From positions 545,378 through 609,377 of the forward strand of contig NW_017265160.1 of the NCBI RefSeq assembly GCF_001638985.1: a stretch of 64,000 nucleotides of DNA, in the 5' to 3' direction. Numbering within the stretch: position 1 is the first letter of the stretch; each line of letters starts with the position of its first letter. Shown here in pieces: positions 58,561-64,000 of this stretch. Origin of the DNA: Phycomyces blakesleeanus NRRL 1555(-). Lineage: Eukaryota; Mucoromycota; Mucoromycetes; Mucorales; Phycomycetaceae. Below the pieces are notes generated by a model. The model searched no databases, was not told the DNA's origin, and saw only the letters and a list, made by a program, of their open reading frames with translations. Both the position numbers and the translations under genes were made by a program.

Positions 58561-58920
58561 GGCCAAAAACCTTCCCTTTTTTCTTAATCATATTTCTATA
58601 TGGAAACTCTTTTACAATCACAGACCCAATTTTTAGCATATAAAAGAAGTTCAACTCAATTCAAATAGACATCCTTTTATCCTTGTTTAAATTTCTGTCT
58701 TGCCTCATTTCTAAAGTCGATCGGTTCCTTTGAGATCTGGGGGAAGCATGCTTTATTAAATTGATCATTTGACTCACTACACTACAACTATCTTCGAATC
58801 ACCGACAAGATAATAAAAAAAAAGCAATCTTCATCACGGACCTTTTTCATGATGACCTGCTATAAGGAACATCCGATCGGTTCTAGTATATGTACCAATC
58901 ATAATCAGTTCCGACTACAT
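58561..58920. other. Spacer
   Basis: Nothing identifiable beyond a TATA-like TATAAAAGAAG near 58639, which has no gene directly downstream. Confidence 0.4.
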
Positions 58921-59361
58921 TTGGTGTGGACAGACTAAAAGTTCAAAAAAAAGAGCAAAAAAAGGGCAAAAATTTAAATCATATCATTGGGCGAGTGCTT
59001 CAATTAATTTTGCCTTTTTTGCCCTTTTTTTGAGCTTCCAAAAAAAGGGCAAAAAAGGGCAAAATTTTTAATCGACTCTAATTAGCTAGTTTTTTTCATT
59101 GTCACTAGGATTGAGAAGAGAAGCATTTTTTATGGAGAAAATGTGCCATATAATGAGATGTCTAGAAAAACTCGCAATAAAATGTTCTCACCTAATGACA
59201 GAGACGGGATTATATGCACAATTTTATCTAATATGTATTTTGAACTTATTTTGAACTTATTTTTAAAAAAAGGTGTGGACAGTCATAAATTAGCCTGATT
59301 GACTAGGTTTTGGATGGACTTGTTTTACCCTTTTTTTGAACTTTTAGTCTGTCCGCACCAA
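58921..59361. mobile_element. 441-bp MITE-like element with 31-bp terminal inverted repeats
   Basis: The left end reads TTGGTGTGGACAGACTAAAA, then GTTCAAAAAAA. The right end is its reverse complement with one T/C difference. The interior holds several A-run/GGGC units (AAAAAAAGGGCAAAA at 58951-58972, 59013-59063 in both orientations), giving a nested hairpin potential. A partial extra end, GGTGTGGACAGTC, sits at about 59273. There is no coding capacity. No clear target-site duplication was found. End-like fragments of the same family occur at about 43728 and 43853. Confidence 0.75.
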
Positions 59362-60281
59362 TTAAGAAGGTTTGTGCAATTTTGTTTTACCAATCTCTTT
59401 TCCAATTTACTAATATGGACAGAAATGTCTTACCAATTTTCTGAAGTTTAATTTTCATATTGAGGTGCACGTTACGGTTGGAAAATGTAATACAGCTACA
59501 CTAACAAACATTGATTTGTATTAATGGTCAAGTTGATAGTCTGATAATACTTGGTCAAACAATTGTCATAAACTATAATATTACTTGTAGAATCTGTAAT
59601 AGAGTGCGTAATATATATAGTTCATGTTGTGGTGGTTGAAGTTGAAGAAGTTTTTAAGAGGAAGAATTGAAGATTTGAGATTGAGGAACGAAGATTCGTG
59701 GGAACTTGTGTAGGGTTTGTTTATTAAAAAAAAGATTTGGTATCAAAATTTGACGAGGTTCCTACACTGAACTACCACTGCTACTTATATTGCTTTGGAT
59801 CAGGAAAATTATATGACTGGGGTCAGGTAATCGATCCTATATGAGCCTTAATCAGAGCAACATGATCTTGGGATAATTAATGTATGATTAATTATATAAA
59901 TGTGTGTAGTCCCAATGAAGTATTAACATCGAAAGTAAATGTGTTTATGAGTTATAATTATGCTTATAATAATCCACTGATGTATCCCATATTATGGTGA
60001 TATAATCATATGAAATATAATCACTATCATGCATGCTAAACCCGTGTGTTAAATAATAAAGTAACCGGTAGACATTTTTGACTGGAATAGCTGAGGCCTT
60101 ATATTATTTCCTGCAGACTTATTCTCAGTTAAAGCAGTAGTCAATACTCATTTACAACAGTTCAAATATATAACTTTTAAAGAATGACATAAAAGAAGAC
60201 ATATTAGAGAAGTTCGTGGAGTCACTTTTTCAAAGAAAATTTCCTTTTAAAATCAAACTCAGTAATTTAAATATGAAGAAA
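59362..60281. other. Spacer left of the Mutator-like element
   Basis: No gene supported. A purine-rich stretch at 59630-59780, ending with TTTGGTATCAAAATTTGACG, vaguely resembles the end of a retroelement LTR followed by a primer-binding region, but no second LTR or coding sequence is present. Confidence 0.4.
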
Positions 60282-60321
60282 GTCTATATTTTCTGGTAGA
60301 TGATAAAATATTAACCGAAAT
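60282..60321 (+). repeat. Left terminal inverted repeat of the MULE
   Basis: Matches the reverse complement of 62709-62748 at 37 of 40 positions. Confidence 0.8.
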
Positions 60322-60425
60322 GGTGACTGCCAATCCTTTTCTTTGTTTTTGAATTGTTTATTTGAAACAGATATTCTATATCCATTAAATTACGCGTTTT
60401 ATTAAAATACACACTCTCACCAAAT

Positions 60426-62570
60426 ATGTCAATCAACAACACTCAATCTAACGAAACCATTTACACTTTGGCAACAATCTCCCAAGCCTTGGAATGCTCT
60501 TCTGTTCCAGAAGTGATGACACTTAGATTAGAGAATATTATTAGAGTAAAAACATCTGAGTGGAAAGAATGTTTAACAGAGATTGGGGAAGCTTGTGCAG
60601 TCAAGTGGGTCATTAACAACACCAATAAGCAACCCACCAACATTACTGCTGAAGAAGCCAAAGCAACTGGTATTAAGTTGTGTTTTTCTCAGGAGTATTC
60701 CTGTCATCGTTGGGGAACCTATGAATCTAAGGTAGCTTTGCGTGTGGTTCAAAAGCGAACAAAGAAAAACAAGTGTCCTGCTCTTCTTCGTGTGAAAGGA
60801 TTCTTTAAGACACCCGAGTTTTATGAATTTGTTGTTACAAAAGATCATGCAGAGCATACTCCTGGTGATATGCGTAGTGACATTTGCACCCTTCCTCTTG
60901 CAAAGAAATATCTTCACGAGTTGGCTCAGCAATTATAACAGTCGTCAAAATCTGCTAGTCAAATTAGAATTGATATGTTGAGAGCTGTAGATCGATATGG
61001 TAGAAAGTCTGAAAGAAAAGTTAACTATTATGATATCTGGAATTTGATGAACAAAGTAAGCTTTAAAAATAATATATCTTATAGCATTTACTTTAATATA
61101 TTTCTGTAATAGATCAATAAAAAGCTGTATCATTTTGATTAAGATCAAATGACTTCTTTCTTAATCTGGATGAACAACAAACTTTCTGCCTTAAACTTCA
61201 ACATCTTTAAGGCAAATACTTCATATTCTCCAGATCCATCAGCCTTTGCATATGGTTTTATGTCACCCGTTCAGCAAGAAAAAATGAAAACCGCAACTTC
61301 TTTCTGTTTGGATGCTACTCATGCAATCTCTAGCAACGTGAATGAGATTCTTTATACCCTTTTGGTGCGTGATGAAGATATTGGTAGAGGATGGCCTGTT
61401 GCCTTTATGGTAACCAATGATCGAGGTGTAAGCCCCATTGTGCAGTGGCTGCAGTTCTTGAAGAGATCTTCTTTGCTTGTTGACCCAAAGCAATTTACTA
61501 TTGATTGTTGTGCAGCAGAAGTTCACGCCATTCAGACAACTTTCCCTGCAACATCCATTCAATTTTGCATCTTTCATGTAACCCAAGCATGGAACCGAAA
61601 GTTATCTGACAGTGTGAAGATTCCTGGATCCTTACCATCAGAGGCACGAATTTTACGTGGTGTGATGATGAAGTCTCTGCAAGAGATCATTTATGAAGAA
61701 GACATAGACGAGTTTCATCATAAAATTGTACAGTTTAAAGAAGACTTTGACGACCGAGAAAGCTTCTTGGATTACTTTGAGAGAAACTGGTGCACAGAAG
61801 CAAAGTTTAAGATCTGGAGTAGAGCATACCATGAACGACAATTCTCCCATATGCTCACAAATAACTATATCGAGTCCTGGCACAATCAATTAAAAACAGT
61901 TTTCATGAAAAGATTTAGAAACAAGAGACTTGATAAGCTTGTTTTTGTTTTAGTACATGATGTTGAATATTATCTCACCCAAGAATACGAACGCGTCATG
62001 TCATACAATGGTCCAATGAGTTCTTTTACCAGACAACAAAGAATACGTGAGATGGAAGCTGAAGAAGTCGATGATGATGACAGGGAAATGATGATTGTTG
62101 CTCCTGGTACTGCAGAAGATGTAAATTGGCAAGTTCGGTCGTTTGTAAATGAAAATACAGCATATGTCGTTCAGGTTGCAGAGCCAAACTTGATTATTTC
62201 GTGCACCTGCTTTGATTATCAGCAAAGATATAAACCTTGTAAGCATATGTATTTGCTTAAAATGCATACAAACCGATCTCTCTACTTCTCTCCACCTTCT
62301 GTCACAAGTACAAACGTAATACAGCCAGTCTCTACCTCTGAAACAGCTACAATCACACCAACTATCAGTCGTACATCTGCTTTTATACAGCAATGTATTG
62401 ACATCAATCAAACACTTCGGTATGCAAACCAAGATCTACTGACTATGCAACAGTATATGACTGAAGATGATGGTCAGACTTTGTTTGATGCATATCAACG
62501 CTCTCTACAAGTCTTTCAGTCTATAAAAAACAAATATGAAGTTCATCGCAGATCTCATACACAAGAATAA
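60426..62570 (+). pseudogene. MULE transposase with DNA-binding domain and SWIM finger, two in-frame stops
   Basis: With one 57-nt intron (61056-61112) removed, the frame runs 696 codons from 60426 to 62570 and is broken only by TAA at 60936 and TAA at 61140. The N-terminal part resembles FAR1/WRKY-GCM1-type zinc domains: YSCHRWGTYESKVALRV, KNKCPALLRVKGFF and the histidines of KDHAEHTPGD. The transposase core has TSFCLDATHAISSNVNEIL (first Asp), QFTIDCCAAEVHAIQTTF (second Asp), FCIFHVTQAWNRKL and NNYIESWHNQLKTVFMKRF (Glu), the MULE DDE pattern. The C-terminal SWIM finger CTCFDYQQRYKPCKH is intact. Each piece alone is a long open frame; translated separately they would split DNA binding from catalysis. 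Confidence 0.82.
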
Positions 62571-62708
62571 AATTATAACTATCTAGCTTTTTTCTCAAAG
62601 AAATGTTTTGTAAATTGAAACAACTTTCAAAACGACTTAGTAAATTATCCCATTTTTTATTTTCTGGTAGTTGTATTTTTTGTCTTATTTTCTGGTAGAT
62701 AAGCCTCA

Positions 62709-62748
62709 ATTTCGGCTAATACTTTACCATCTACCAGAAAATATAGAC
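62709..62748 (-). repeat. Right terminal inverted repeat of the MULE
   Basis: Inverted partner of 60282-60321. Just inside it, 62657-62700 carries two further direct copies of TTTTCTGGTAG, so the right end can also fold on itself. Confidence 0.8.
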
Positions 62749-63640
62749 GTTCCTAAGTCGAAGTATAAGCTTAATCGACTGTTAACAAGCTCTCTAATCT
62801 AAAAATTATACTTGATATAAAGTACGCATATGAATATTTTTCCGCAGCACATAACTTGGCTGCTTAATAAACAACAACTTTTGCTTGTTAGTAACACACA
62901 CAGCACACACTAAATATGGTGACATCAACATTGAGCATTATCTCAATAGTTGAGTATGTTTCCGTATTGTAATAACTTGAGACCAATTAAGTCTTCTACC
63001 TTCCAGATAAATATATCACCAAATATTTCGTAGTTTATTATTGACAATAAAGAATTCCAAATACATAATAAGATGCAAAGTCAACTATTTATTTCAATGG
63101 CCAATTGATAGTAATGTTCGCATATGAAGTGTCCAAATGCAAACTTCAAAATTCAACTGATAAGTGTACAATCGGCAAAGAGTATCTACAGCAGTTTCTA
63201 CAAAAGATTCTACATACCCAGAAAACGGACTTGAGATCTTAATTTCTTGAATGGCAACGTTGGTGAAACGAAGACAGAAGATGTGATGGCCACCTACCAT
63301 AATTCAATTTGGAAGGAATACCTTTAAGGTTTCTTTAGATAAAAGAATGCTTTCAAAAATATGTTTTATTATATACATATATATATTAAGTCAATAAGTT
63401 GAATCTGATTATCTTTCCCTCCTCCTGCCACCAATAATTAGCTCGCCAAAAGCTTGATGCTTACAAGAAAGGTATAAAGGAGAAGAATATAGTAGAAAGC
63501 TTTATTTATGATATTCTGAGAATAAAAGCGCGGCTAGGAAGCCTATAACCACATTCTATGTCTTCGTTTCACCAACACTAACACTTTTATCGATTGATTT
63601 TTCTTGTCATATTTGCTTAAAAACAAAAATTAAATATCAC
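62749..63640. other. Spacer right of the MULE
   Basis: No intact gene. A minus-strand open frame at 63300-63094 has no recognisable motif, and might be downstream debris of the transposase fragment listed next. Confidence 0.4.
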
Positions 63641-63649
63641 CAGTACTTA

Positions 63650-64000
63650 CCTGATTTTATATTTGTATGCATTTGTCAGGAAGTTCATGTTTGTATGTTT
63701 CAATTTACAAACCCCAATTGTGCTGCTCATAAATCTTTGTCCGTGTGTTTTTTTTTTGATGGATAGAAAACCAGCCTTTTTCAACAAAAGATTGCATTTG
63801 CCTCTCATAAAGTTATAAACAGTATTGCGTGAAACTTTGAGATCATCGAATCATTTCAATAAATGTCCGGCTACTTCAATGACAGTAGCAGACGGATCAT
63901 CATCAATGAAAATTGACAGTTGTCCTTTTATGCTCTTCGGTTAGAATACACTTACGACCTACTCTACTATAACTCCCAAAGATGTTGTGAGGGAATATGC
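63650..64000 (-). pseudogene. N-terminal part of a Tc1/mariner-type transposase, broken and cut by the window edge
   Basis: Read on the minus strand from the right edge: VGRKCILTEEHKRTTVNF, then after a frameshift SIFIDDDPSATVIEVAGHLL, an in-frame TGA, FDDLKVSRNTVYNFMRGK and CNLLLKKAG. The spacing of an L-T-x-E-H-K helix, a D-x-x-P-S-A start of the next helix, and LKVSRNTVYNFM as the recognition helix is that of the N-terminal helix-turn-helix in fungal Tc1-like (DDE_3) transposases. A further run near 63705-63660 (HTNMNFLTN) may be what precedes the first catalytic segment. At least one frameshift and one stop are visible, so it is inactive. The start lies beyond or close to the window edge. 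Confidence 0.55.

Larger units (their letters stand above)
60282..62748 (+). mobile_element. Mutator-like (MULE) DNA transposon, 2.47 kb
   Basis: The element is bounded by 40-bp terminal inverted repeats at 60282-60321 and 62709-62748. Each arm starts GTCTATATTTTCTGGTAGAT from its outer end, and the arms differ at only three positions, all A/G transitions. It contains the broken transposase gene listed next. The 9-bp flanks do not match, so a target duplication is either mutated or the true ends extend a few bases further. The near-identical ends imply fairly recent activity, probably in trans or before the coding lesions. Confidence 0.8.

Noticed and set aside
1..64000. tRNA, rRNA or CRISPR arrays
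   Set aside because: I looked for B-box-like GGTTCGA sequences and regularly spaced repeats; hits fell in coding exons or simple repeats, and no cloverleaf or spacer-repeat pattern was found.

Overview
The window looks like nuclear DNA of a filamentous fungus, most likely an early-diverging one (Mucoromycota, Mucorales-like). The reasons are the AT-rich, microsatellite-filled spacers, genes with many short GT-AG introns, fungal regulator families (Zn2Cys6, Yap-type bZIP, Nrg1-type C2H2), and decayed genes of types that I recall as common in Mucoromycota. The species cannot be named from sequence alone. All exon boundaries were inferred by eye from splice sites, frame continuity and family conservation.

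Layout. 1-7.07 kb is a repeat graveyard: a dispersed ~830-bp repeat split by a 449-bp inverted-repeat element, then decayed coding fragments. 7.08-15.25 kb is a plus-strand cluster: RNA polymerase III second-largest subunit (17 exons), a CAX-type Ca2+/H+ antiporter (7 exons) and a small Cys-rich CYSTM-like protein. 17.9-25.4 kb has an alpha/beta hydrolase, a Yap-like bZIP factor and, convergent to it, a Zn2Cys6 factor with two long polyglutamine tracts. 25.4-32.8 kb is mostly simple-sequence spacer with a 9-bp minisatellite and decayed genes, one resembling a Fanzor (eukaryotic TnpB-like) nuclease. 32.8-37.6 kb has an Nrg1-like repressor, a WBP2-like GRAM protein and a zeta-class GST/maleylacetoacetate isomerase. 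38.3-39.1 kb is the uninterrupted, inverted second copy of the repeat at 0.8-2.1 kb. 39.9-47.7 kb has the cohesin kleisin RAD21, a nitronate monooxygenase-like protein and a MATE transporter. 47.7-52.8 kb is gene-poor with decayed minus-strand exons. 52.8-56.0 kb has RACK1 and, convergent, HIS1. 57.2-64 kb is mobile-element rich: a broken C2H2-type gene, a 441-bp inverted-repeat element, a 2.47-kb Mutator-like element with matched terminal inverted repeats, and the decayed start of a Tc1/mariner-type transposase at the right edge.

The genes are an ordinary eukaryotic mix (transcription, sister-chromatid cohesion, translation scaffold, histidine synthesis, tyrosine catabolism, ion and drug transport, regulators) with no operon-like logic. 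Several neighbours converge tail to tail at 0.2-0.6 kb. The most informative observations are the filled/empty-site pair for the 449-bp element, the Mutator-like element inactivated by two in-frame TAA codons, the Fanzor-like relic, a separase-like motif in RAD21, and the frequent micro-exons (12-22 nt) and GC-AG introns. I found no convincing previously undescribed multi-gene system.
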